Origin: Selaginella moellendorffii
Lineage: Eukaryota; Streptophyta; Lycopodiopsida; Selaginellales; Selaginellaceae
Assembly: GCF_000143415.4 (NCBI RefSeq)
Contig: NW_003314284.1
Location: 1,096,984-1,160,983 of the forward strand
Reading direction: 5' to 3'
Length of the DNA stretch: 64,000 bases
In this document: positions 32,864 through 42,454 of the stretch, in pieces
Numbering within the stretch: position 1 is the stretch's first letter
Layout: every line of letters begins with the position of its first letter
The notes under the pieces: model-generated
The model's database searches: none
What the model was told of the DNA's origin: nothing
Seen by the model: only the letters and a program-made list of their open reading frames with translations
Made by a program: the position numbers and the translations under genes

Positions 32864-33722
32864 AAGAAAGAAATCGAGGAGGTCTTCTCTTTTTTTAACG
32901 GAACGGCGCTACATTTAGTTAGCGGCATTTTGGTACACAAACAAGGAAAAAAAAAAAAAAGCCATGCCAATGTAGTAAAAGGTCATCGGGGCGGCCCCGT
33001 CATTAAAGAAGGGGCCCGCTGTACGTCCCCCATTGTGGCCCTGTACGGCCCAGGCAAATCCATTCTTTTTTTCTTCTTGGGATGGCCCCATAATGTTGGC
33101 GAGAGGGTTCCCTCAAATTTGTCATGAGTGGCCAATCAACAAAAAAGATAACAAGAAAGAAATGCCAAAAACAAGCAAGGAAAGAAAACACACGGGGTAC
33201 TACGTGCCGTACGCGTCGCGCTGGCCAGGCCGTACAGCTGCCCTGTGGCCCATCCAGTCCAGGGGGCCAAGATTTTATAACCCACTGCACGGCCACCACA
33301 ATTTGCCGAGGCCCTGGCGAATGCAAGCGGGGGTAAAAAGTTTTGTTACCGGGCCACCTAATTAGAGCGGAATATGCCGCCATGCACGTAAGGTTTAGTT
33401 TTGGTTTAGTTTTTGCGGCAAGAAGGTGGGCAATTGTGTCAGCTTTCAAATTAATGTCTGGAAAAGTGCGTGCATGGCCATGCGCATGCACATGCACATG
33501 TTCCAGAGACTATAACCCTGATCTGCTTGCTGTATTTCTTTGTTGATAAATGTATAGGCCGCCAGCTACGCCTTGTAGGCCTAGCGTAGCTACGTAGGCA
33601 GGCATATTCAAATCAAAAGATTCCCCTGGATTGACTTCAAGCACTAACAAATGCATTTGACTCCCGGGCCATGAGAAAAATTAGTTGATGGCTATGAGTT
33701 TTTTTTTTGGTATGAGGGGTTT
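32864..33722. other. Intergenic upstream of MIR166, no gene seen
   Basis: About 860 bp, likely holding the distal MIR166 promoter and the 3' flank of the Cys-rich gene. A minus-strand open frame at 33003-33497 has no family signal and is rejected. An A-run lies near 32946-32960. Confidence 0.4.
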
Positions 33723-34706
33723 TTAGTCGTTTAGTTGCGACTCTTGTTCTTGTTGGAGTTGATGATCTTGTTGTTGTTGTTTGTGGCGGTGTTGCTGTGG
33801 ATCCCAAGGCTGGGCGTTTGCGGAGTGGGATTTCTTGGGCGACCCGGAGCTGCCGTCGGAGCCCGAGTCGAAGAAGGTCCAGTGCCGCGCGTCGCCAAAC
33901 CCGCCGGGGTATGGCGGGAAGTCGATCACCAGCGGCTCGCCGAAAGGCCACGCGCTGAAGGAAGATCTCCGCTGGTGGTGATGCTGGTGGTGGTGGTGGT
34001 AGTTCTCTCCTCCTCCGCCAAGCTTGGCGGCGGCGGCGACAGCCACAACGGTCTCGCCAATGTCAGCTGAAAACGCCGACGACGACGCCCTCCTCTTGCG
34101 CTCGCTCCGCCAGCTCCTCCGCCAGCAGCGCCACCACCGCCGCCGCCTCAGCAGCCTCGAGCACGCGCCGTAGAGCAGCGTGAGCGGCAGCCGGATGCAG
34201 ATGAGCGCCACCAGGTGGAGGATGGTGCACGGGCAGCAGCACAGCGCCGCGCAGTCGCCCGCGAACGCCACCAGGCATTTGCACGACCGCCGCTTCCACG
34301 TCGAGCACTTGCTCCGCCGCCCCTCCGCCTCCTCCTCCTCGGGCTCCTCCACCGCCGCGCCCCTCGACCTCTTTGGATCCGGCGGCGCCATTGTGGACGA
34401 GAGCGACCGCTCCAGCACCGAGTGCCAGGCCATGTTTTTGGCGGATCCGGATCGAAGGTGGTGGTGGCGCTGCTGCTTTGGTTGCCTCTCGGAGTCCCCA
34501 GCCGCCATGGCCGTGTCCACTTCCGGCGATGGTGGAGGCGCCTTGAGCGTCGGAGCTGCGATCGCCTCCCGACAATCAATCTCCGATTCCGCCGGCTCAA
34601 TCGCCGCCGCCTCTTCGCTCCTCCCCGGTGGCTCCTCTTGTGCTCTTAGATCCAGTGCCGCGCTCTCGTTTGTGGCGGCGGCGGCGGCGGCGACGTCCCC
34701 CTCCAT
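33723..34706 (-). CDS. Cys-rich plant protein of unknown function
   Basis: Single exon, 327 aa. Low-complexity Ala/Glu/Pro-rich N-terminus. The central block GDCAALCCCPCTILHLVAL followed by a hydrophobic stretch and a poly-Arg/Trp tail (RLLRRRRWWRCW) resembles the short CCCCPC-hydrophobic-basic motif of a plant-specific family without assigned function. His-rich (HHHHHQHHHQ) and Gln-rich C-terminal regions flank a conserved-looking PYPGGFGDARHWTFFDSGSD. The Cys cluster beside a hydrophobic helix suggests S-acylation or peripheral membrane binding (inference). Confidence 0.7.
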   Translation of the reverse strand: MEGDVAAAAAATNESAALDLRAQEEPPGRSEEAAAIEPAESEIDCREAIAAPTLKAPPPSPEVDTAMAAGDSERQPKQQRHHHLRSGSAKNMAWHSVLERSLSSTMAPPDPKRSRGAAVEEPEEEEAEGRRSKCSTWKRRSCKCLVAFAGDCAALCCCPCTILHLVALICIRLPLTLLYGACSRLLRRRRWWRCWRRSWRSERKRRASSSAFSADIGETVVAVAAAAKLGGGGENYHHHHQHHHQRRSSFSAWPFGEPLVIDFPPYPGGFGDARHWTFFDSGSDGSSGSPKKSHSANAQPWDPQQHRHKQQQQDHQLQQEQESQLND

Positions 34707-34763
34707 GAAAAGTCGACCACCATCTCATCTTCTCGCTTCCACCCCCGAGCGTCTCGGCCCCGA

Positions 34764-34835
34764 CAACCAACTTGCCCCGCGCGGGATTCGAGCCCGCGAC
34801 CTTCTTTCTCCGAGCGTACAAGCGATTCGAGCTCC
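34764..34835 (-). repeat. tRNA-derived (SINE-like) sequence
   Basis: On the minus strand, GCGGG CTCGAAT CCCGC forms a perfect T-arm stem-loop (B-box), followed by GCGGGGCA like an acceptor 3' end. A second B-box-like GAGCTCGAATC lies about 45 nt further 5'. No complete cloverleaf can be drawn. Translated on the plus strand it gives the well-known artefact RAGFEPAT. It is probably a tRNA pseudogene or SINE fragment in the promoter of the Cys-rich gene. Confidence 0.55.
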
Positions 34836-34850
34836 CGACCTCCATCTCTG

Positions 34851-34946
34851 TCTCTCTCGGTGCCGGAGCAAGAACAAACGCGTCTCTCTCAGTGCCGGAG
34901 CAAGCACAAACGCGTCTCTCTCAGTGCCGGAGTAAGAACAAACGCG
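34851..34946. repeat. 32-bp tandem repeat, three copies
   Basis: Three units at 34851-34882, 34883-34914 and 34915-34946, each TCTCTCTC(G/A)GTGCCGGAG followed by (C/T)AAG(A/C)ACAAACGCG, with 1-2 differences. A fourth partial unit starts at 34947. It lies next to the tRNA-like sequence and may be part of the same SINE-type insertion. Confidence 0.85.
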
Positions 34947-35359
34947 TCTCTCTCTGTGGCGTCACATGAGAAAGCAATATGGAATCGTCAGATCCGTGAC
35001 CAAACACGAAGTAAAATGCCAAACCCCTGATACACGGCAGCCTGTGCTTCAGTTTTGAGCAACTCAAGTGTGTTCCACCGCTTCTTCCGTCTCGGGAGAA
35101 CGAGAAAACGCATTTTTTTTTGTTCTTCCGGCCTGTGGCCTGGTTGCTTTTCTTGTCCCTGCATGAAAACCATCGCTTTATAACGATAAAGTCCCGTTCC
35201 TTAGGTAACAGACATCACTTGCCTTGGAGAAGATCCGGAGAGGCCACTCGAGCAGCCAAGCGCGCGAGCTCGAACAATCGCAATGCAGGATGCCGGTAGA
35301 TCTCCTCCGCAAGCTCCTGTAAGTTCCCCCTTTTAGTGAGAAGAAGGGAGATATGAACC
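34947..35359. promoter_or_regulatory. Divergent region between Cys-rich gene and glycosyltransferase
   Basis: About 410 bp. A TTTATAACGATAAAG element near 35177 could be the TATA region of the plus-strand glycosyltransferase, about 180 bp upstream of its ATG. Nothing else is recognised. Confidence 0.35.
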
Positions 35360-38182
35360 ATGGCTGGAGCAAACTTTAGCGCCGGGAGAGAGCATACCAT
35401 CGACAGCTGCTTGCTGGCCGCGGAGTTCCAAGGTAAAGCTCGCAAGCCGGTTGCTGCCAGGAGCTTCAAAGTCACCGCCGGATTGACATGCCTCCAGTTC
35501 GTGTTCGCGGCGTATGCCACATTCCTGCTCTACTTTATGATCCCCTCGGCCATGGACTTACCGCGGAGTGCATGGAGCTCGAAGCTCACCAAGAAATTCT
35601 TCCCGGAGCAGCAGCTCGGCGGCGGCACAGAGGATTTGAAGAAGAGCCTGTGCGTTTACGAGGAGATAAGCTTCGCGCAGAAAGTATCAAACGATACCAA
35701 CCTGGTCCGGATCAAGACGCAGCTCTACGAGGAGATTGTCGCCTTCCAAAACTCCACCCGGGGATGCGAGACACTGTCCGAGCTCATGATCTTGCCGTCG
35801 TCATCGTCGCGGACCAGGCCCAAGGTCACTGTCATCCTTAACCACTTCAAGCGGAGAACACTGTGCTCGCAACTGGATTCGCTGCTCCGCCAGACGCTGC
35901 CTTTCCACAGCTTGTGGGTGCTCGCGTTTGGAAGCCCGAACGAGAGCCACCTGAGGAGCACTGTCGAGGCCTACAACGATTCCCGGATCCACTTCATGAC
36001 CTCCACGTACGACTTCAAGTACTTCGGAAGGTTTCAGCTGGCTTTGCAAGCGGAAGGCGCCAACTTTGTGTATATCCTGGACGATGATATGATCCCCGGT
36101 AAGAAAGTCCTGGAGATTTTCTCGTACATAGCGGGCACGGTCCGGTACCACAATTCACTTCTCGGAAGCATCGGACGTATCCTTCCCTTCAGGCAAAAGG
36201 ACTTCAGCTTCCCGAGCTACCGGAAACCCGGGTCCAAGGAAGCCGGACTCTATATCCCCGACCCCGCCTATAGAATCATTGTTGACCGGATACTGCAGGT
36301 TGATTTCCTGTCAAGCTCCTGGTTCCTTCCAGCGAACCTCGTCAAAGCCCTCTTTCTCGAGTCCCCACTGACTTTCAGCACCGGAGAAGATCTTCATTTA
36401 AGGTGAACTCTGCCCTGTGAATTCCATCGGCTAACCCGAGCGTTGATGGTTAGTTACCAGCTGCAAAAGTACCTTGGAGTCCATTCTTACGTGGTTCCAA
36501 TCGATCCGGACGACCGAGATACTTGGGGTGATAGCGAGCACCGCCTGGCTTACGTCTCCGAGACCACCGTCATCCACAAGGATATAGTCCAGCTCCGTGA
36601 TCGCCAGTGGTGGAGCGCACTGACCCGCGGCTACGTGACACAGTGGGCCGCGATGTTTCCACAGCAGTGTGATGTTTTCTTCTATGCGCATTCCCTGGGA
36701 GAGATCCTGGACCTGGCTCCACTTATTCTGCGCTTCCGGAGCATCCCAGGAAAGAAGGCCTACGTCGTAGTGTCGGGAGGACCTTACTGTCCCTGCGAAG
36801 AAGCGGCTCTCATGCTCGGGTGGTCGTCAAACAGTTGCCACGACCGCCGGTTCAAGATGTTCGACTTGGACATCAGTTTCGTCTCGTCTGGAAATTCCAA
36901 CACGCAGGTCTTTCATGAGGTCCTCGCAGCCATGAAAGGCTTGATAAGAATTCACTCACCGGCGATTATTATCAGTGTCGCAGACTTGGTACCCGACGTC
37001 CGTGATGCCATAGCTTTGGCTGCTTTCCAAGCAAACACCACCGTCTTACAGCTTCCCCGACGCGCCATCGAACATGCACTGTGGATAGCCGACGTGAAAA
37101 CATCCGCTCTTCAACGTAAGCTACTTAAGCTTCTCGGGAACTTTCACTGACTTGCTATACCTACAGAATGGAACACGATGAGAATCTCGATAAGCATCAT
37201 CACGCAAAACAGACCTCGCTCGCTGAAGCGTCTGCTGGGAGCACTCGCCAGTGCATACTACGTCGGCGACGAGATCCATCTAACTTTCAGCATTGACAGT
37301 GCGGTCGACGCGGAAACGCTGAAGATCGTCCACAGCTTCGAGTGGCCACACGGCGAAGTCACCATCCGCCGCAGGATAATCCAAGGCGGACTCATACGGG
37401 CCGTGAGCGAAAGCTGGTATCCGGCCTCGGACGATGACTTCGGCCTCCTGCTCGAGGATGACATCGAAGTCTCGCCATTCTACTTCATGTGGCTCAAGTA
37501 CGCAGTCCTCGTCTACCACTACAGCACCGCAGAGGTGGCCGAGCTCAACTCCATCTCCCTGTACACACCGAGAGTTGTGGAAGTCGTGAAGGAGCGACCA
37601 CGCTGGAATGCCACTGACTTCTTCAAGGCGATCTATCCCAACACACCATACTTGCATCAGCTCCCCTGCAGCTGGGGCGCTCTCTTCTTCCCACGGCACT
37701 GGCGAGAGTTCTACCACTACATGGGGACCCGGTACACGGCAGATGCGAAGCAAAATCCCGTGCAGATCCCACGCTCGCGGACAAACGGGTGGCAAGCCTC
37801 CTGGAAGAAGTTCCTCATTGATATGATGTACCTGCGAGGATATGTGACCCTGTATCCCAACTTTCCCAACCAGACCAGCTTCTCCACGAACCATATGGAG
37901 CCCGGCGCGCACATCAACTCGTCGGACAACGTTGTGGAGCACAAGAGGAGCGACTTTGAGGTGCCACTGATGACAGACGATTTCTGGAAGCTGCTGCCTC
38001 TGCAAAGACTACCGTCGGCTTCCAAGCTCCCTGTCATCAACCTCTTCAACCAGGTAGCGTCGCTGAAGGGGCTGAAAGCTGCCGGAGCGAGCCTGAGGCA
38101 AGATGTGCTGCCGTGTAACATCACTGAGACTGTCGTGGTGGACTTCGTCACGGGTGAGCCTGACAAGTGCGTTGCGTTTTAG
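35360..38182 (+). CDS. GT2-like glycosyltransferase with two GT-A domains
   Basis: Three exons, 35360-36402, 36454-37115 and 37167-38182 (2721 nt, 906 aa), joined by two 51-nt introns. One transmembrane segment near residues 40-60 (type II, Golgi-like). The first GT-A unit begins RPKVTVILNHFKRRTLCSQL and contains the Asp motif YILDDDMIPG. The second begins MRISISIITQNRPRSLKRLL and contains FGLLLEDDIEVSPFYF. Both keep DxD-like metal sites. This arrangement matches a small plant family annotated only as glycosyltransferase family protein 2. Donor and acceptor substrates are unknown. Several N-glycosylation sequons lie in the lumenal part. Confidence 0.85.
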
Positions 38183-39223
38183 TTCGAAAGCCAGTAAGCT
38201 GATCATCAGAAAAGCTGATTTTTTCTTCTATGTTCTTCCGAAATTTATACACCTCTTGACACCGTTACTTGAGAACAGCGTTCGCTATAGACAAGCTCAC
38301 GCGTGTGCTTAGCACAAGCCAGGGGAGAATACCAATCTGCAGAACATCAATGGTTTTAGATTTCTTTCTCCACAGACTTTTCCAGACCTGTACAAGCGAC
38401 TGTGCCTCCGAAACCTTGGATGGGAAACTCAAAACTTTTCCTACAAAAGCCGAGAGTGAAGAAGCAAAGTAAGCAAAGCAAGATACGAACCAAAGGGTTG
38501 CACGAGATGCGCTGGTACCGATGCCACGGGAGTTTGCCAAAACCACCAGACAAAAGCGCAGTAGAAGCAGGCCTGAAAAGCAGTGTTGGAGCTAAGCAAA
38601 ATCTTCGCAAGCACTCCATACCTTCACGACGAAGAGCACCAATTTTGTCGACGCATTCTTTCCCTTGGCCTCTATCCTTACTGGTAGAAAAAACGATTTC
38701 ACTGTATGAGCGACTCGATCACATTCCCTTGATCTTACTCTGCGAGAGCTCCTTCTCTTTCGCATTGGCCGCGCGCCTTAGCTTGGCAGATTGAGCGAAG
38801 GTCGATGGCCTGAGCTCCAAGCAACAAAAAACAAAATTCCCGCTCAAGAAAAATCGCAGCGAAAGATCTTACCCTGCCAAGGCATTCGCTTCCCGAAGCA
38901 AACTCCTTATCTCAGACACGACCCTAGCTTCTTGCTGGCTCGATTTGCTCGCCTGGAGCAAAACAATCGCCGCATTGGACAGACACAACAACAGAGCGAT
39001 TGCCACACACCTGGTGGAGGAATTGCATTGCGAGCTGCAGGATCAAGACGGCCAAGAAGACCGCCACGGGCGCGGCACTACAATCGATCATCTTCCCTCC
39101 CTTGGAACCCTAAAACCCTAGAATCTCACAGTAGATACTTTATTCCATCATCTTCCTCAATGGTAATTTCTACAAGCTCATGAGCAAAATCTCTCTCGTT
39201 TTCCTCCTCTTTCGTCTTGGATC
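38183..39223. other. Intergenic, nothing recognised
   Basis: About 1 kb between convergent ends of the glycosyltransferase (+) and chitinase (-). Open frames on both strands (for example 38265-38546 minus and 38402-38794 plus) overlap each other and show no motif. Confidence 0.4.
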
Positions 39224-40540
39224 TCAGTGTCCCAGCGCTGCCGCAGCTAAAGTAAAAGACAAGCGCAAACGATGAGCAAAGGATCAAGAACAAACAAAAG
39301 GAGAAAGACAAACCCGCGCGAGAGAGCGTCCCATTGCCGCTATCGAAACTGGCCGTCCAGAAGAAGTATCCTCTCATCCCTTTGCTGCGCAAGAAGCCCA
39401 CCTTGTTCCGGATGGATTCCTCGTTGTCGAATCCAATCCACAAGCTTCCAACTTGCGCGTAGGCCGTGACGGTCACATTGTCATACACCACCGTCGCCTT
39501 GTCGTCGCCGCTAACAGTCGCCACGATGCCGGCAAACACTGGCGTCGCGTCGCCCGGCCCGGGACTCTTTGCCGGGGCCCCGATTCCAGCCTTGGCGCTG
39601 GGGTCACTGAGAATCCACGAGTGGCCATACATTGCCAGGCCGAGCACTCCCTTGTCCGGCCTCAGCCCCGCCGCCATCCACCGCGCGACACCGGCGGCGG
39701 TGTTGACGTCACTCTTCGGGTCGTACAGCGCGGTATGGGCGCCGGTCACAGTCGGCTCCCAGCTGCCGTGGTAGTCAAACGCCATGAGCCCGACCCAGTC
39801 AAGGTTGGCGTTGATCGATTTCGTGGGGTACGTTCCTCCTCCCACGAACCTGGAAAAAGTCAAAGAGCAGTCAATGCGTAACTTGCGGTACCGCGCGGTG
39901 TGAGTTCGTACCTGATGGTGCCCGAGTAGTATACCGCGGCGGTAAGCAGCAGGCGCGGACGGCCCGAGTGGCCGGCCTCCGCGGCCGCGGCGAATCTCCA
40001 CTCGGCGAAGAGGGTGCCCAGGTTGTCCATGTCGGTCTGGTTCTGCGGGAATTCCCAGTCGAGATCCAGCCCATCGAAGGCGTTTGATCGCGCCAGCGCG
40101 ATGGAGCTCCAGATGAATGCCGTGCGGGACGAGGCCTTGGACGCCATTGCGGAGAAGGGCTTTGGATCGGCTCCACCGCCGCCGATGGAGAGGAGCGTCT
40201 TGAGCGACGGGTTGCGGGACTTGACGGTGCGCGAGAAGGCGGCGATCCGCGCGGCATCGTCGGGGACGACGGTGTTGTCGCTGGCGTTGAGATTGGCGAA
40301 GGCGTAGTTGAGGTGCGTGAAGAGCGTGGAGTCGATGGACGAGGCCGGGTACTGATCGGCGGAGTATGCCGGCCAGTAGGCCACCCTCACCACCTTGGTG
40401 TTCCTGGGGAAATAGTGCCAGTTCCAGGGATCATTCTTTCTCCAAGGATCTTGGGCCGGGAATGCCGAGACTGCAGCGTAGTGATCACTGGCGACAACGA
40501 GGAAAGCGAGGAAGATCGAGGCCAAGCTTCTCCTTTCCAT
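39224..40540 (-). CDS. GH18 class V chitinase (three exons)
   Basis: Exons 39912-40540, 39314-39849 and 39224-39246 (1188 nt, 395 aa). Signal peptide at the N-terminus (LASIFLAFLVVASDHYAAVSA). GH18 features are TLLSIGGGGAD, FDGLDLDWEFP (complete DxxDxDxE with the catalytic Glu), ANLDWVGLMAFDYHG, LGLAMYGHSW and GYFFWTASFD. The family hydrolyses chitin or related N-acetylglucosamine polymers, in plants mainly for fungal defence or symbiont signalling. The last exon is a 23-nt microexon ending ...LSRAAAALGH, which matches the C-terminus of the neighbouring copy better than the read-through frame would. Confidence 0.88.
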
Positions 40541-40901
40541 CTCGTTCTCTAGACTTTCTGGATCGTGATCGTGTCGAGAGAATTTATAGCCGGAGAGGAG
40601 CAAATCAGCGCACGCAACTGGTAAGAGGTCTTCTCCGATGGACTAGTGGAAGATCCACCACGATCAACTCGTGAAACTTTCGCTGACTTTTACACAGCGT
40701 AGCAAAACTTCCACGACGATGAATCAAGTCTTGGCTCTTTTAGTAAATTTGTGGAGCTTTTCTAGTGGAGCATAGCATAATTCTCGATGATTGGAAGGAG
40801 AAAGTGACGTGCACTCCAGCAAAAACACCCAAGCGTTACCAAGCTTCGGTCATGGCGAAGACAAAGAAGAAGAAGCCAAAGTAGAATTTGTGTAAAAGAA
40901 T
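40541..40901. promoter_or_regulatory. Upstream region of the first chitinase
   Basis: About 360 bp up to the repeat near 40902. It includes TTTATAGC-type sequence (AATTTATAGC, about 40580) that on the minus strand reads GCTATAAATT, a good TATA box about 40 bp upstream of the ATG. No gene is seen. Confidence 0.5.
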
Positions 40902-41068
40902 GTCTCTACACACGCTCAAATCCATGAGCTATCGATCAATCAAAGATCTCTCCAATCCTCTCGAAAGAGCTACCCGAATCGTCTCTATACACTCAAGTCA
41001 AATCCATGAGCGATCGATCGATCAATCGAAGATCTTTCCAATCCTCTCGAAAGAGCTACCGTGAATCC
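40902..41068. repeat. 79/88-bp tandem duplication covering the chitinase 3' end
   Basis: Copies at 40902-40980 and 40981-41068 share GTCTCTA, AAATCCATGAG, ATCGATCAATC and TCCAATCCTCTCGAAAGAGC, ending CTACC-GAATC. The right-hand copy contains the stop and last codons of the second chitinase; the left copy is a duplicate in its 3' flank. Confidence 0.8.
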
Positions 41069-42162
41069 AGCGTCGCCGAGGCAGCATTGGCGAGAGCCCC
41101 GGTGCTAGAATCATAGCCCGCCGTCCAAAAGAAATAGCCCTTCAAAGCCCTGCTCTTGAGGTACTCCACCTTGGTGGCGATGGACACCGGGCTATCGAAT
41201 CCAATCCACACACCGCCGCCAAAGCAGTAGGCCGTGACGGTCGTGTTGTCGTACACCGCGGTGGCATTGTTGTCGCGGATGAAGCTGACGATGTCCCGGA
41301 AGAACGGCGTGCTGTCGGCCGGCACCCCTACCGCCGCGGCACCAATGCCCGTTGACTCGTTACTGGCCAGGATCCACGACCGGCCGTACATGGCCAGCCC
41401 AAGTACGGCCCTGTCCGCGCGGAGCCCCTGGCCAAGCCACGACGTGACGCCGGCGTCGGTGTTGACGCTACTGTCCGGGTTGTACAGCGCGGTATGCGGC
41501 CCGACCGTGGTGGGATTCCACGCGCCGTGGTAGTCAAACGCCATGAGTCCAACCCAGTCAAGGTTTGCGTTGACCGCGTCGACCGGGTAGGTGCCAGCGC
41601 CCACGTTCTGTACCGTGGCGCGGTAGTATACCGCCGCGGTGAGGAGGAGTGCCGCGCGGCTCGTGGCGGTGGCCTCGGCTTGGATGGCGGCCCTCCACTC
41701 GGTCCAGAGGGCGGCGAGGTCGGACATCTCGCGCTGGGACTGGGGGAACTCCCAGTCGAGGTCGAGGCCGTGGAATCCATTGGCGCGCGCAAGGGCGATG
41801 GAGCTGTTGATGAATGTGGCGCGGGAGGATGGGGCGGCGGCCATCTCCGCGAAGCGGGTGCTGTTGGATCCGCCGCCGCCGATTGCGATGAGCGTGACGA
41901 TGGCGGGATTGAGCGCGCGCGCGGCGGGCGTGAATTGGGCGATGTTGCCATTGTCGTCGGGCTGGGGGGAGATCTGGAAGGAGGGATCCAGCTGCGCGAA
42001 GGCGTATGTGAGGTGTGTGTAGAGGTGGAGATTGGCGGACGAGACGATTGGGCGCGATGCCAGCCAGTAGCCCAATTTGACGTCGCTGGACGAGGACGAG
42101 TGGAAGGAAGCAATGAGAACGCAGAGGAGGAGGGGGAGAATGCTGCGAGGAGCGATCGCCAT
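41056..42162 (-). CDS. GH18 class V chitinase (intronless copy)
   Basis: Single exon, 368 aa from the ATG at 42162 (an ATG 24 bp upstream is also in frame). Signal peptide SILPLLLCVLIASFHSS. Core motifs are TLIAIGGGGSN, FHGLDLDWEFP (the first Asp of DxxDxDxE is His, but the last three acidic residues including the catalytic Glu are kept), NANLDWVGLMAFDYHG, LGLAMYGRSW and GYFFWTAGYD. It is clearly paralogous to the adjacent three-exon gene in the same orientation, so this is a tandem pair with intron gain or loss between copies. The enzyme should be secreted and active. Confidence 0.9.
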   Translation of the reverse strand: MAIAPRSILPLLLCVLIASFHSSSSSDVKLGYWLASRPIVSSANLHLYTHLTYAFAQLDPSFQISPQPDDNGNIAQFTPAARALNPAIVTLIAIGGGGSNSTRFAEMAAAPSSRATFINSSIALARANGFHGLDLDWEFPQSQREMSDLAALWTEWRAAIQAEATATSRAALLLTAAVYYRATVQNVGAGTYPVDAVNANLDWVGLMAFDYHGAWNPTTVGPHTALYNPDSSVNTDAGVTSWLGQGLRADRAVLGLAMYGRSWILASNESTGIGAAAVGVPADSTPFFRDIVSFIRDNNATAVYDNTTVTAYCFGGGVWIGFDSPVSIATKVEYLKSRALKGYFFWTAGYDSSTGALANAASATLDSR

Positions 42163-42454
42163 GGTTTTTCTTCGAGGCAGGGACAAAGATTTGGAGGAAC
42201 AGGCTTACTTTTTTATATGGAAAGGAAGCCTTCGTCTTTCTTGCGACGTAGAAAAAAATGGAGCGCTCTCACAAGCGCGTTTGTCCAGAAGGATTTGACT
42301 TCGGCCCGGTCAAAAACCTCGCCTTTACAATCTTATCCTTGGAAAAAACTTTGCGAAACTCACAAGAACTTTGAGAGCTAAGTTCTCGCAATAAACATCG
42401 TTTGGTAACTAATCGAGAAGAAAAAAAGAGATACGAAACAAAGAACCTCTTGCA

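Noticed and set aside
33003-33497. 164-codon minus-strand open frame
   Set aside because: No recognisable motif, and a plus-strand frame is equally open over the same bases.
34772-34969. Open frame beginning MPRAGFEPAT
   Set aside because: Well-known translation artefact of a tRNA T-arm sequence on the other strand.
38265-38794. Overlapping open frames on both strands after the glycosyltransferase
   Set aside because: No motif, and the two strands are equally open; no evidence for a gene.
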